Of a DNA stretch of 64,000 nt, positions 33,592-42,599 are shown piece after piece. A program made the position numbers and the translations under genes. Position 1 is the first letter of the stretch. The number at the start of each line of letters is the position of its first letter. The DNA is from Streptomyces sp. NBC_00273 (GTDB lineage: Bacteria > Actinomycetota > Actinomycetes > Streptomycetales > Streptomycetaceae), in the NCBI RefSeq assembly GCF_036178145.1, contig NZ_CP108067.1:6523501-6587500 (forward strand), given 5' to 3'. Below the pieces are notes generated by a model. It worked only from the letters and a program-made list of their open reading frames with translations, had not been told where the DNA came from and did not search any database.

Positions 33592-34749
33592 TCAGAAGTC
33601 CTCCGTCTCGTCCGTGAGGTGGCGCAGTACGTCCGTCAGGTCCTGCCGGCGGGCGAACACCACCCGCTGGCGGTGGGCGCCCGAGCCGTCGCGCAGGAGG
33701 CCCGCCAGGGTCTTGGCGGCGTGGTCGAGGTCGCCGGCGGCGGCCAGTTCCGGGGCGACCAGGTCCAGCAGGGCCTCCGCGAGGTCCGCCGCGGGGAGTT
33801 CCGTCCCCGTGTACGGGTCGAGGCCGAAGCCCTCCAGTCCGTCGTGGGCCGCCCGCCAGCGCGCGAGGCGCAGTACGTCGTCGCGCACGGCCGGTTCGGG
33901 CCGGCGCTCCGCGATCTCGCGCAGTGCCGTGGAGACCAGCGCGCGGGCCAGTTCGGCCTGCAGGACGGCCGAGTCGATGTCCGGTGACATGTCGGGCGCC
34001 CGGATCTCGAGCGTCGGCCAGTGTCCGGAGGGGCGCAGGTCCCAGTAGACCATCTTGGTGTCCAGGGCCGCCCCGGAGCCGAGCAGGGTCTGCACCGAGC
34101 GTCGGAAGTGCGCCGTGGACGTGAAGTGCGGGGGCAGGCCCGCCGAGGGCCAGCCGGACCAGGCCATCGCCCGCCAGCTGGCGTGACCGGTGTCACGGCC
34201 GCCCCAGAACGGCGAGTTGGCGGCCAGCGCGATCAGCGTGGGCAGCCAGGGTCTGATCCGGTTGGACACGGCCACCGCCGTGTCCACGTCGAGCGTGCCG
34301 ATGTGGACGTGGCGGCCGCAGCTGACCAGCGTGTCGGTGAGCGCGCCGAAGCGGCGGTGCTGCTCGCGCTGGCGCGGCTCGTCGTCGGTCAGGTGCAGCG
34401 GCCCCTCCAGGGCGACGACCGGTGAGGGGGCGGCCAGCAGCCGGCAGCCGTGGGCGCGGGCGGCCCGGCCGACGGTGCGCCGCAGGGTGGCGAGCTCGGC
34501 GCGCAGCGAGGCCGCCGAGTGGGCTATCGGGGTCGATATCTCCACCTGGTAGCGGGTGCCCTCGGGGTGGAGTTCGCCGGGCAGCCCGCCGGCCGTCGCC
34601 AGGACCAGCGGGGCGGCGGGAACCACCCGCAAGCTGTGGGCGTCGACGAGCAGGAACTCCTCCTCGACGCCGAGGGTGAGGGGGACGGTGGGGTGCACCG
34701 CGTTCTGCGTCGTGCCGGTGCTCGTGGTGCTGTTGCCAGGTTCGATCAC
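33592..34749 (-). CDS. Carboxylate-amine ligase of the YbdK / glutamate-cysteine ligase 2 family
   Basis: A 385-residue ATP-dependent ligase. The family opening LTLGVEEEFLLVD at about 25-37 carries the metal-binding glutamates. Later motifs are YQVEISTPIA, SCGRHVHIGTLD, NSPFWGGRDTGHASWRAMAW and WDLRPSGHWPTLEIRAPDM. YbdK-type enzymes show weak glutamate-cysteine ligase activity, and their real substrates are mostly unknown. The GTG start has GGGAGG five bases upstream. It is a single-gene unit closed by a strong terminator. Confidence 0.9.
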   Translation of the reverse strand: MIEPGNSTTSTGTTQNAVHPTVPLTLGVEEEFLLVDAHSLRVVPAAPLVLATAGGLPGELHPEGTRYQVEISTPIAHSAASLRAELATLRRTVGRAARAHGCRLLAAPSPVVALEGPLHLTDDEPRQREQHRRFGALTDTLVSCGRHVHIGTLDVDTAVAVSNRIRPWLPTLIALAANSPFWGGRDTGHASWRAMAWSGWPSAGLPPHFTSTAHFRRSVQTLLGSGAALDTKMVYWDLRPSGHWPTLEIRAPDMSPDIDSAVLQAELARALVSTALREIAERRPEPAVRDDVLRLARWRAAHDGLEGFGLDPYTGTELPAADLAEALLDLVAPELAAAGDLDHAAKTLAGLLRDGSGAHRQRVVFARRQDLTDVLRHLTDETEDF

Positions 34750-34963
34750 TACGCCTCCCTGGACATACGAGTCTTTTCATCATGAGCTGAACCCGAGGTG
34801 AGGAGCGCACGTCGATTCGGTCAAATGTCCGGTGATAGTGGCGAGTTACCGGTAATGCGCCGCCCGGTCCGGGAGTCCGGAGCAGGGTGTGGCGACTGTT
34901 GCCGGTGTGTGAAGGGGCCGAAATTCCAGGAGGGCGGCGGACGGCCGGTGGTTATCATCCGCT

Positions 34964-36227
34964 GTGACCCCGACGACCGCCCCACCTCAGCTCTGGCAGC
35001 GCATATTCGCCGACCTCACCCCGCTGAGCGCATCCGCGGACTACCGGCGGCTGTGGTTCGGCGGGACCATCTCGTGGGTCGGTCAGGCGATGACCACCCT
35101 CGCGATCTCGCTCCAGGTCTACGACATCACCCGGTCCAGCTTCTCCGTCGGGCTCGTCGGTCTCTTCTCGCTCGTCCCGCTCGTCGTCTTCGGCCTCTAC
35201 GGCGGTGCGATCGCCGACACCGTGGACCGGCGCAAGCTCGGCCTCTACAGCTCGATGGGCGCCGCCGTCCTGTCGGTCGTGCTCGCCGCCGCCGCGCTGC
35301 TCGACTTCCACCGCGTCTGGTTCCTGTACGCCGTCGTCGCGCTCCAGTCGGTCTGCGGGGCGCTCACCGGACCGGCGCGGTCCGCCATGATCCCGAGGCT
35401 GCTCCCGGTCGAGCAGCTGCCCGCCGCCAACGCCCTGAACTCGATGACGATGACCTTCGGTTCGATGGTCGGCCCGGCTCTCGGCGGGGTCATCGTCACC
35501 GTCGCGGGCTACGGGACGGCCTATCTGATCGACGTCGTCACCTTCGGCGCCGCGCTCTACGCGATGTGGAAGCTGCCGCCGATGAAGCCCGACCGGGCCG
35601 AGGGCGCCCGGGGAAGGGCCTCCGTGCTCGACGGACTGCGCTTCCTCGGCACCCGGCCGAACATCCGGATGACCTTCTTCTCCGACCTGGCCGCCATGGT
35701 GCTCGCCCAGCCCAAGGCGCTGTTCCCGGCCATCGCCGTGCTCTGGTACGGCGGCGGCCCCGGTACGGTCGGCCTGCTGGTCGCCGCGCTGGCCGCCGGG
35801 GCGCTGCTCGGCGGGCTGTTCTCCGGCTGGCAGGGTCGCATCCGCCGGCACGGGCTGGCGATCCTGCTGGCCGTCGCCGGTTGGGGGCTGGCCGTCGCGG
35901 CGTTCGGGCTCACCCGGAACCTGTGGCTCGGCATGTTCTTCCTGGCCCTGGCCGGGTACGCGGACACCGCCTCGATGGTGTTCCGCACGACCATGCTCCA
36001 GGCCGCCACCCCCCGACGACATGCGGGGCCGCTTGCAGGGCGTCTTCATCATCGTCGTCGCGGGCGGGCCCCGGCTCGGCGACTTCCTCGCCGGGACCGC
36101 CGCCGACCTGATCTCCCCGGCCGTGGCCGTCACGGGCGGCGGGTTGGTCTGCGTACTGGTGCTGGGTCTGCTCGCGCTGCGGTGGCGCAACTTCGCCCGG
36201 TACGACGCCCGGTCCCCCCAGGCCTGA
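34964..36227 (+). pseudogene. MFS transporter gene interrupted by a +1 frameshift
   Basis: The first 350 codons from GTG 34964 encode a normal MFS permease (ISWVGQAMTTLAISLQVYD, GGAIADTVDRRKLGL, TGPARSAMIPRLLP). At 36009-36014 a run of six C shifts the frame, and the continued frame gives an Arg-rich nonsense tail to 36289. Removing one C restores TPDDMRGRLQGVFIIVVAG and a good last helix ending ARSPQA at 36227. It is either a real inactivating mutation, a phase-variable tract, or a homopolymer sequencing error. TATCAT five bases before the GTG suggests a leaderless start. Related permeases export drugs or siderophores. Confidence 0.85.
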
Positions 36228-36236
36228 CGCACGCCC

Positions 36237-36599
36237 CTACGCGTCCACCGGCTCCCGGGTGCGGTCGCCGCCCTCGGAACCGGTGTTGACGGTGCCGGTC
36301 GGTTCGAAGAGCAGGATCTGTGCCTCCTCCTCCGCTGCCGGGCAGTGTTCGACCCCGCGCGGGACCACGTACAGCTCGCCGGGGCCCAGGACCACGTCCC
36401 CGTCGCGCAGGCGGATCGTCAGGGTGCCCTCGACCACCAGGAAGAGCTCGTCGGTGTCCTCGTGGGCGTGCCAGACGAATTCCCCCTGGAGCCGGGCGGC
36501 CTTGACCTCGTAGTCGTTGATGCGGGCGATGCGCCGCGGGGCCCACTGCTCGGTGAAACCGGCCAGCTTCTCGGCGATGTTGACCTTGTGTGTCGTCAT
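36237..36599 (-). CDS. Cupin-domain protein
   Basis: A 120-residue single cupin barrel. The metal-binding motifs are FVWHAHEDTDELFLVVEG and PGELYVVPRGVEHCP. It may be a small isomerase, dioxygenase or ligand sensor; no substrate can be named. It is divergent from the AraC regulator with only 48 bp between the starts, so it is probably that regulator's target. Confidence 0.88.
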   Translation of the reverse strand: MTTHKVNIAEKLAGFTEQWAPRRIARINDYEVKAARLQGEFVWHAHEDTDELFLVVEGTLTIRLRDGDVVLGPGELYVVPRGVEHCPAAEEEAQILLFEPTGTVNTGSEGGDRTREPVDA

Positions 36600-36635
36600 G
36601 CGGACAGCCTGTCGGCCCGCCCGCGGGCGGTCTTG

Positions 36636-36641
36636 TACGTT
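36636..36641 (+). promoter_or_regulatory. Probable -10 element of the AraC-type regulator gene
   Basis: TACGTT lies six bases before ATG 36648, which lacks a Shine-Dalgarno sequence, as in leaderless streptomycete genes. Confidence 0.35.
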
Positions 36642-36647
36642 CCTGAC

Positions 36648-37475
36648 ATGGCTGCGATACGTCCGCCCAGCACCGTGTCCGCCTGGCAGCCGGCGGTGCC
36701 CGGCATCGCCGAGGTCTTCCACGCCCGCTTCACCGAGCACGCGTACCCGGCGCACGTGCACGACACCTGGGCGCTGATGATCCTCGACGGCGGACGGGTG
36801 GACTTCGCCCTCGACGGGGAACGGCACGGCCTCGGGGTGTCGCAGGCGGTGGTCCTGCTGCCGCCCGGGGTGAGCCACGACGGGCGGACCGTGACCGAGG
36901 CCGGTTTCCGCAAGCGCGTGCTGTACCTGGACACCTCGGTGCTCCCGGAGCGGCTGACGGGGGCCGCCGTCGACGCCCCGCTGCTGGCCGACCCCGTGCT
37001 CCGCGAGCGCGTGCACGGGCTGCACCTGGCGCTCGCGGAACGGGACCCCTTCGAGGCACAGTCGCGCCTGGCCTTCGTACGGGAGCGGCTGCACCGTCGG
37101 CTGGCGGGGCGCGCGGCCGAAGGGCCGGAGCCGGGTCCGGGTCCGGGGTCGGGCGCGCGGGTCGCCGTACGGTTGCGCGAGCTGCTCGACGCGCGGGTGG
37201 CCGAGGGGATCACCCTGGAGGAGGCCTCGGTCGAGCTCGGGCACCTGCACACCACGCACCTGATCCGGAGCTTCAAGGCGGCGTACGGGCTGCCGCCGCA
37301 CGCGTACCTGACCGCGCGGCGGGTGGCGCTGGCGCGGCGGCTGCTGCTCGCGGGGGTGCGGCCGGCCGAGGCGGCGGTGGCGGCGGGGTTCTACGACCAG
37401 GCGCACCTGACCCGGCACTTCGGGCGGCACGTCGGGATCAGTCCGGCGAGGTTCGCTCGTTCCGGCCGGTCGTGA
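36648..37475 (+). CDS. AraC-family transcriptional regulator
   Basis: A 275-residue regulator with an N-terminal cupin-like sensor (HAYPAHVHDTWALMILDGG, LLPPGVSHDGR) and a C-terminal double helix-turn-helix. The second HTH carries the family signature: AEAAVAAGFYDQAHLTRHF, then GISPARF. A Gly/Pro linker (EGPEPGPGPGSGAR) joins the domains. It is divergent from the cupin gene, its most likely target. Confidence 0.9.
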   Translation: MAAIRPPSTVSAWQPAVPGIAEVFHARFTEHAYPAHVHDTWALMILDGGRVDFALDGERHGLGVSQAVVLLPPGVSHDGRTVTEAGFRKRVLYLDTSVLPERLTGAAVDAPLLADPVLRERVHGLHLALAERDPFEAQSRLAFVRERLHRRLAGRAAEGPEPGPGPGSGARVAVRLRELLDARVAEGITLEEASVELGHLHTTHLIRSFKAAYGLPPHAYLTARRVALARRLLLAGVRPAEAAVAAGFYDQAHLTRHFGRHVGISPARFARSGRS

Positions 37476-37620
37476 AGGGAAGTCGGCCGGTTCGTTGCCT
37501 TCCTGTTTCAAGGCCTTCCGCTTTCTTTCGATTCGACATATGACAGTTCGGCAGTCCGCGTGGTTCCGCACAGCCCGCACCCGCACCACCCCCACCTGCT
37601 GAACCAGGAGGAAGGCCGTC

Positions 37621-38703
37621 ATGCGCCTTCGTACGCTCGCCGCCGCCGCGGCAGCCACCGCCGCACTCGCCGGAACGCTCGCCCCGCCCGCCGTGGCGGC
37701 CGGGGCCCCGAAGGGGAACCGGTCCTGCTCGCCCTACCTGTCCGTCGCGGGCTTCTCCGACGCGCTCGACAAGACCACGATCGACGGGCGCCCGGTCGGT
37801 GGCATCTCCGGTCTCGCCGTCGACCGGGACGGCACGATCGCCGCCGTCTCCGACAAGTCGGCGCTGTACTCGCTGAAGGTGGGGCGCGGGGACACCCCGA
37901 AGGCCACGGCCACCCAGCGGCTGCCGCTGACGGACGGCGCCGGGCAGCCGCTGGACTCCGAGGGGATAGTCGTCGACCGGGACGGCTCGTACCTGGTCAC
38001 GGACGAGTTCGCGCCCGCGATCCGGCGCTACGGCCGGACCGGTGAGGTGCTGGGCACGCTGCCGGTCCCGGACGCCTTCCGGCTCGCGCCGCAGGGGCGG
38101 GCGACCGCGAACCAGACCTTCGAGTCGCTGACCCTGCTGCCCGGCGGACGCACCCTGGTGGCGGGCGTCGAGGGGGCGCTGGCCGGTGACGGCAAGGACG
38201 CGCAGGGCCGGACACTGCAGCGGATCCAGACCTGGGAGCGGCGCGGGACCGGCGAGTTCGTCCTCGGCCGGCAGTACGCCTACCCGGTGGATCCCGGGCA
38301 CGGGCTGGTGGAGCTCGCGCCGACGCGAGACGGCCGGCTGATCGTGCTGGAGCGGGGCTTCACCCGGGAGTTCGCGATCACCGTACGGCTGTACGTTGCC
38401 GATCCCCTGGGCGCCACGGACACCTCCGGGGTGGAGGTGCTGACGGAGGGCGCGGGCCTGCGGGCCGCGCGCAAGACGGCGATCGGCGACTTCGACGACT
38501 GCCCGACGCTGGGGGCGCCGTCGAAGCTTCCGCAGAACCACCCGCTCGTGGACAACGTCGAAGGCATGGTGGTCACGGACCACGACGGGACCGGGCGCGT
38601 ACGGCTGCTGCTGGCCAGCGACGACAACGAGCTCGCCCAGCAGGTGACGCGGCTGTACCGGGTGGACGTCCGGCTGTCGCAGCGCCGGGACGGGCGGCGT
38701 TAG
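37621..38703 (+). CDS. Secreted esterase-like/phytase-like beta-propeller protein
   Basis: A 360-residue exported protein. Residues 1-27 are a signal peptide ([18 protein letters not shown]). The rest matches the 'esterase-like activity of phytase' domain: [57 protein letters not shown] and [13 protein letters not shown]. Such proteins are thought to be six-bladed propellers that act on phosphate esters, but the activity is rarely tested. It has a strong AGGAGGAAGG ribosome site. Its stop overlaps the convergent carboxyltransferase stop by four bases. Confidence 0.88.
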   Translation: MRLRTLAAAAAATAALAGTLAPPAVAAGAPKGNRSCSPYLSVAGFSDALDKTTIDGRPVGGISGLAVDRDGTIAAVSDKSALYSLKVGRGDTPKATATQRLPLTDGAGQPLDSEGIVVDRDGSYLVTDEFAPAIRRYGRTGEVLGTLPVPDAFRLAPQGRATANQTFESLTLLPGGRTLVAGVEGALAGDGKDAQGRTLQRIQTWERRGTGEFVLGRQYAYPVDPGHGLVELAPTRDGRLIVLERGFTREFAITVRLYVADPLGATDTSGVEVLTEGAGLRAARKTAIGDFDDCPTLGAPSKLPQNHPLVDNVEGMVVTDHDGTGRVRLLLASDDNELAQQVTRLYRVDVRLSQRRDGRR

Positions 38704-40058
38704 ACGGCCCGGGCCCGGTCGGCCGGGCCGACGATGCCGCGGGCGACCCCCAGGGCGACCAGGTCCTGGGGGCGGACGCGGAGTTGGTCCGCCGTGGCGG
38801 GCGCGGCCGTCGGGGGTCGCTTGAGGATGGCCGCCGCCAGTTCCGGGGCGATCACCGAGAAGTAGCTGTCCGGGGTGACCCAGGTGTTTCCCGGCGCGGC
38901 CAGCGCGAGGGCGCCGCCCGAGCCGCCCTCGCCGATCAGCAGGGTGGTCACGGGGACGGTGGCCGCGGCCACCGCCGCGAAGGTGTCCGCGATGGCCGCG
39001 CCCGCGCCCGCGTGTTCGGCGGCGGCGTCGTTGGCCGCGCCCGGGGTGTCCACCAGGGTGAGCACCGGGACGCCGAGCCGGTCCGCGAGGCGGATGACAC
39101 GGGCGGCCGTACGGTAGCCCGCCGGGCGGGTGGCGGTGCCGCACTGGGCGGCGTAGGCGACGGCCCGGCCCTCGCGCAGCCCGAATCCGCACAGCATGCC
39201 GGGGTCTGTGCCGCCCGCCCGGTCCCCGGACAGGGACAGGCGGAGCTCGAAGTACGCGTCCAGGTACGCGGCGGCGTGCGGCCGGTCGGGGTGCCGGGCC
39301 TGTAGGACGGCGTCCCATCCGGTCCGCGGCGGGCTTGCGTCCGCCAGCGCGGCCGGCGGCTCGACCGGCCCCGCGGGGCGGGGCGCGGTCAGTACGCGGA
39401 GCCAGTCGGCGAGGGTTCCCGGCAGCTCGGCGGCGGGCACCACGGCGTCCACGTGGCCGGCGGCGTACTGCCCTTCGGCGCCGTAGGCCGCCGGATCCGC
39501 GTCCGCCGGACGCACCCGGGACCCGGCGAAGCCGACCTGGGCTCCGGGGAGCGCGAGGACCACATCGGCCCCGGCCCCCAGGGTGGCCCAGCCGCCGCCC
39601 GTGGTCGGATCGCGCAGGACGGCGAGCTGCGGGAGCCCCGCGGCCCGGGTCAGGACGCACTGGCGGGCCACGCGCTGGAGCTGGGTGAGGGCGAGCATGC
39701 CCTCCTGCATCCGGGAGCCGCCGGTGGCGATGAGCGAGACGAGGGGGAGCCGGTGCTCGCGGGCGTGGGCGTACGCGGCTTCGAGCCGGTCCCCGGTGCG
39801 CTGCCCCAGCGAGCCGCCGAGGAAGCCGAACTCGAAGGAGACGACGGTGGCTTCGCGGCCGCCGATCCGGGCGGTGCCGGTGACCACGGACTCCTGTTCG
39901 CCGGTGCGCTCGGCGGCGCGGGCGCGGGAGTCGTCGTAGCCGGTCCACTGCAGGGGGCCGTCGGCGGGCGACTCCCGGCGGGGCGGCGGGAGTTCGGTGA
40001 AGCTGCCGGGGTCGGTCACGGAGGCGATGGCCGCGCGGGCCGAGAGACGGGTCGTCAC
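38700..40058 (-). CDS. Fused acyl-CoA carboxylase carboxyltransferase (AccD-AccA type)
   Basis: A 452-residue protein joining beta- and alpha-type carboxyltransferase domains. The first half has [32 protein letters not shown] and [16 protein letters not shown]. The second half has [28 protein letters not shown] and [15 protein letters not shown]. There is no N-terminal zinc ribbon. It would transfer the carboxyl group from biotin to an acyl-CoA, yet no biotin carboxylase or carrier gene lies near it. It is shorter than the roughly 530-residue AccB/PccB type of streptomycetes. The start is GTG 40058 with GGGGTG upstream. Confidence 0.85.
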   Translation of the reverse strand: MTTRLSARAAIASVTDPGSFTELPPPRRESPADGPLQWTGYDDSRARAAERTGEQESVVTGTARIGGREATVVSFEFGFLGGSLGQRTGDRLEAAYAHAREHRLPLVSLIATGGSRMQEGMLALTQLQRVARQCVLTRAAGLPQLAVLRDPTTGGGWATLGAGADVVLALPGAQVGFAGSRVRPADADPAAYGAEGQYAAGHVDAVVPAAELPGTLADWLRVLTAPRPAGPVEPPAALADASPPRTGWDAVLQARHPDRPHAAAYLDAYFELRLSLSGDRAGGTDPGMLCGFGLREGRAVAYAAQCGTATRPAGYRTAARVIRLADRLGVPVLTLVDTPGAANDAAAEHAGAGAAIADTFAAVAAATVPVTTLLIGEGGSGGALALAAPGNTWVTPDSYFSVIAPELAAAILKRPPTAAPATADQLRVRPQDLVALGVARGIVGPADRARAV

Positions 40059-40208
40059 GGGTTCACCCCAGGTCGGGTCGTAGGTCGACGGTCGACGGTC
40101 ATCGAAGTCGTCTACGGGCGACAGTACTTGGACGGGGTGGTGCCGTGGCGCCCGGATCGGCGGTGAGCCGGGCCGCTCCGCAGGCCCGTACCCGTCAGGG
40201 GGCGCCGG

Positions 40209-40721
40209 TCAGTGCTCGGGTCCGTGCCGCAGGTGGGTCTGTCGGGCCGGGCCCGTCTCGATGCTGTTCTCGTCGAGTCCGTTGGCGATGCGCAGGCGGC
40301 CGGCGTCGAAGACGAACTCCACCGCCAGGGTCCCCGCCGCCAGGTCACGGCCCGCCGGCCGCCATTCGATCAGCGCGAGGTCGCGCAGCTCACGGCCGAC
40401 GAACGGTTCGAGGCGCGCGTCACGGTGCGACCACTCGGGCGTCGGCCCGGACCCGCCCCAGCCCGTGATCACCGCCGTGGTCCGGATGGTGTCCCAGCCG
40501 ATCGAGAGTTCGTCGAACTTCGTGTGGCAGACCTCCACCCGGGTGCCGTCGAAGTCGAGTACCACCGGGCAGTCCGCGTACCAGTCCCCGTCCTCGGCGA
40601 ACCGCACCAGGGCGAACCCCGTCAGCCGTCGGCCGACGAGCGCCGCCAACCGGGCGCCGTGCGCTTGCCGGACCGCCTCGATCCCGACCAGGAAGGACGG
40701 CTCGAAACCGGAGATCCCCAT
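40209..40721 (-). CDS. Hypothetical protein
   Basis: A 170-residue cytoplasmic protein of no recognised family. It is rich in beta-strand-like stretches (PVVLDFDGTRVEVCHTKFDE, TLAVEFVFDAGRLRIANG) with many aromatic and acidic residues, so it is probably a real folded domain. The start is ATG 40721; GTG 40727 is two codons earlier. It has no obvious operon partner. Confidence 0.65.
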   Translation of the reverse strand: MGISGFEPSFLVGIEAVRQAHGARLAALVGRRLTGFALVRFAEDGDWYADCPVVLDFDGTRVEVCHTKFDELSIGWDTIRTTAVITGWGGSGPTPEWSHRDARLEPFVGRELRDLALIEWRPAGRDLAAGTLAVEFVFDAGRLRIANGLDENSIETGPARQTHLRHGPEH

Positions 40722-40780
40722 GTTCACGGGACCGAGTCTCGCCGCCGGAGGGCACGGGGGCCAAACCCTCGGCCGGCCGG

Positions 40781-41440
40781 TCACGGGAGCGGGAGGGCGA
40801 TCTTCACCGCGTACGCGGCGACCAGGCCGTAGCCGAGGCGGAAGGTCCAGATGCGGGCGCCGTCCGGGACGCGGGTGCCGGCGAGGGAGCCGAGCGTCAC
40901 GAGCGCCTGCTGCCAGAGGAGGGAGGCGGCGCCGACACCGAGGAGGAAGGCGGCGCCGGCCGCTCCGGTGCCCAGGGCGGCGCCCTGGGCGGTGGTGAGG
41001 GCGGCGAAGTAGAGGGCGGTCGTGGGGTTGAGCGCGGTGAGGCCGACGTACCGGGCGAAGGCCTTGACCGGCCGGGCCGGCGGCGGGGCGGACGCCGGAG
41101 CGGAGGCGGGGGTGGGGGCGGACGCCGGGGCCGGGTCCGAGGCTCGGGCGGGGGAGGCCCCGTAGAGGCCGCGCGCCGCGATGACCAGCAGGATCACCGC
41201 CGAGGCCAGCCGGACCCAGGCCTCGACCGGGGAGACGTGGGAGGCCACCCAGGGCCCCAGGGTGGTGGCGAGGGCCGCGTAGCCGAGGTCGACCGCCGCG
41301 ATTCCCGCGGCCGCGGCCACGGCCGTGCGGCGGTCGCGCATCGCCTCCTGCAGCAGCAGTACGCTCATCGCCCCCATGGGCATCGCCACGCCCAGGCCCG
41401 CGGCCGCGCCCGCCAGCGTCGGCGTCATCAGTTCGTTCAT
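40781..41440 (-). CDS. LysE-family amino-acid exporter
   Basis: A 219-residue membrane protein with about six helices and the LysE/RhtB opening GLGVAMPMGAMSVLLLQEAM. A Pro/Ala/Ser-rich cytoplasmic loop (SAPTPASAPASAPPPARP) in the middle is longer than usual. The second half has GLTALNPTTALYFAAL. It probably exports an amino acid. It is divergent from an Lrp/AsnC regulator with 69 bp between, the usual regulator-exporter arrangement. Confidence 0.88.
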   Translation of the reverse strand: MNELMTPTLAGAAAGLGVAMPMGAMSVLLLQEAMRDRRTAVAAAAGIAAVDLGYAALATTLGPWVASHVSPVEAWVRLASAVILLVIAARGLYGASPARASDPAPASAPTPASAPASAPPPARPVKAFARYVGLTALNPTTALYFAALTTAQGAALGTGAAGAAFLLGVGAASLLWQQALVTLGSLAGTRVPDGARIWTFRLGYGLVAAYAVKIALPLP

Positions 41441-41509
41441 GGGGCGAGCGTCGGGCCCGGCCTTCGGGGGACGAGCGCGCATACCGGGCCCGGCTGCGAG
41501 AATCGCGGT

Positions 41510-41950
41510 ATGGACCGCCTCGACAGGGAAATCCTCGGCATCCTGCAGCAGGATGCGCGGATCTCGTACCGGGACCTGGGAGTCCGCGTCGGCCTCAGCG
41601 CCAACGCCACCGCCGACCGGGTCCGACGGATGCGCCGCGAAGGGGTGATCCGCGGGTTCACCACGATCGTGGACCCGGCGGCCGACACCGCCGGCGGGCT
41701 CGTCGTCTTCATCGACGTCACCCTGCGCCAGGACACCACCAACGAGGAGTTCGAGCGGCAGGTCGCCAAGCTCTCCGGGATCACCGAGGTCGTGCACGTG
41801 ACCGGCGAGCACGACTACCTCGTACGCGCCCGGGCCGCCGACCCCGCCGCCCTCGACGGGCTGCTCCGCCGCATGAAACGGGAGGCGGGGGTGGCCCAGT
41901 CCAACACCCGGATCGCCCTGCGCGCGGCCACCCGACCGGGCCCGTACTAG
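41510..41950 (+). CDS. Lrp/AsnC-family transcriptional regulator
   Basis: A 146-residue regulator. The N-terminal winged HTH is LDREILGILQQDARISYRDL, then VGLSANATADRVRRM, followed by a RAM ligand-binding domain (EVVHVTGEHDYLVRARAAD). It likely senses an amino acid and controls the divergent lysE-type exporter. ATG 41510 has no Shine-Dalgarno sequence and may be leaderless. Confidence 0.92.
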   Translation: MDRLDREILGILQQDARISYRDLGVRVGLSANATADRVRRMRREGVIRGFTTIVDPAADTAGGLVVFIDVTLRQDTTNEEFERQVAKLSGITEVVHVTGEHDYLVRARAADPAALDGLLRRMKREAGVAQSNTRIALRAATRPGPY

Positions 41951-41975
41951 GCCCTGTCGGGGAAGGGAGATCGGG

Positions 41976-42530
41976 TCACCCGGCCGCCGCGTAGCAGTGC
42001 ACGGTCACCGTCCGCCCCGGGCTCCACCGCTGCTCGACCGTGGCCAGCAACTCCCAGCCCAGCCGCTCGTAGAGGGCCACCGCCGAGGCGTCGGAGGCCA
42101 CGACGTCGAGCACGGGATGCAGATCGCGCTCCCGCGCCTCCCGGGTCACCCGGGCCATCAGGAGCGCACCGATCCCGTGGCCCCGGGCCGCCGGAGCGAC
42201 GAACAGGCGGCCGACCACGGCGGTCGCCGCACGGCTCGCGCCCTCGCGGCTGCTCCACAGCGCGGGCGCCGCATCGTCCGCCGCGCTGCGGGACAGGGCG
42301 ACGTGACCGACGATCCGCCCGTCCAGCTCCGCCACCCAGGCCGCGAGCAGCGCCGGCCCGGACAGCCAGCCGCCGGGGTGGTCCGGCCAGTTCACCGGGT
42401 AGCCGTCCTGCTCGTGGACCTCGGCGAGCACCTGGACGCACGCACCGAGGTCGGCGTCCGTCCGACGCCGGACGTCCCGGACGTGCCGGACCTCGGGTTC
42501 GCCGGCTGCGGGAGCACTCTCGTCGTTCAC
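41976..42530 (-). CDS. GNAT-family N-acetyltransferase
   Basis: A 184-residue GNAT enzyme. The acetyl-CoA motif is LFVAPAARGHGIGALLMARV, and ASAVALYERLGWELLATV is motif B. An acidic N-terminal extension of about 20 residues precedes the fold. The substrate is unknown. Confidence 0.85.
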   Translation of the reverse strand: MNDESAPAAGEPEVRHVRDVRRRTDADLGACVQVLAEVHEQDGYPVNWPDHPGGWLSGPALLAAWVAELDGRIVGHVALSRSAADDAAPALWSSREGASRAATAVVGRLFVAPAARGHGIGALLMARVTREARERDLHPVLDVVASDASAVALYERLGWELLATVEQRWSPGRTVTVHCYAAAG

Positions 42531-42599
42531 CGGATCATGGAAGCACGGCCGCGGAGCAGAGGGCCGTGACCAGCCCTTTCCGATGCACGCCCGCGGGCG

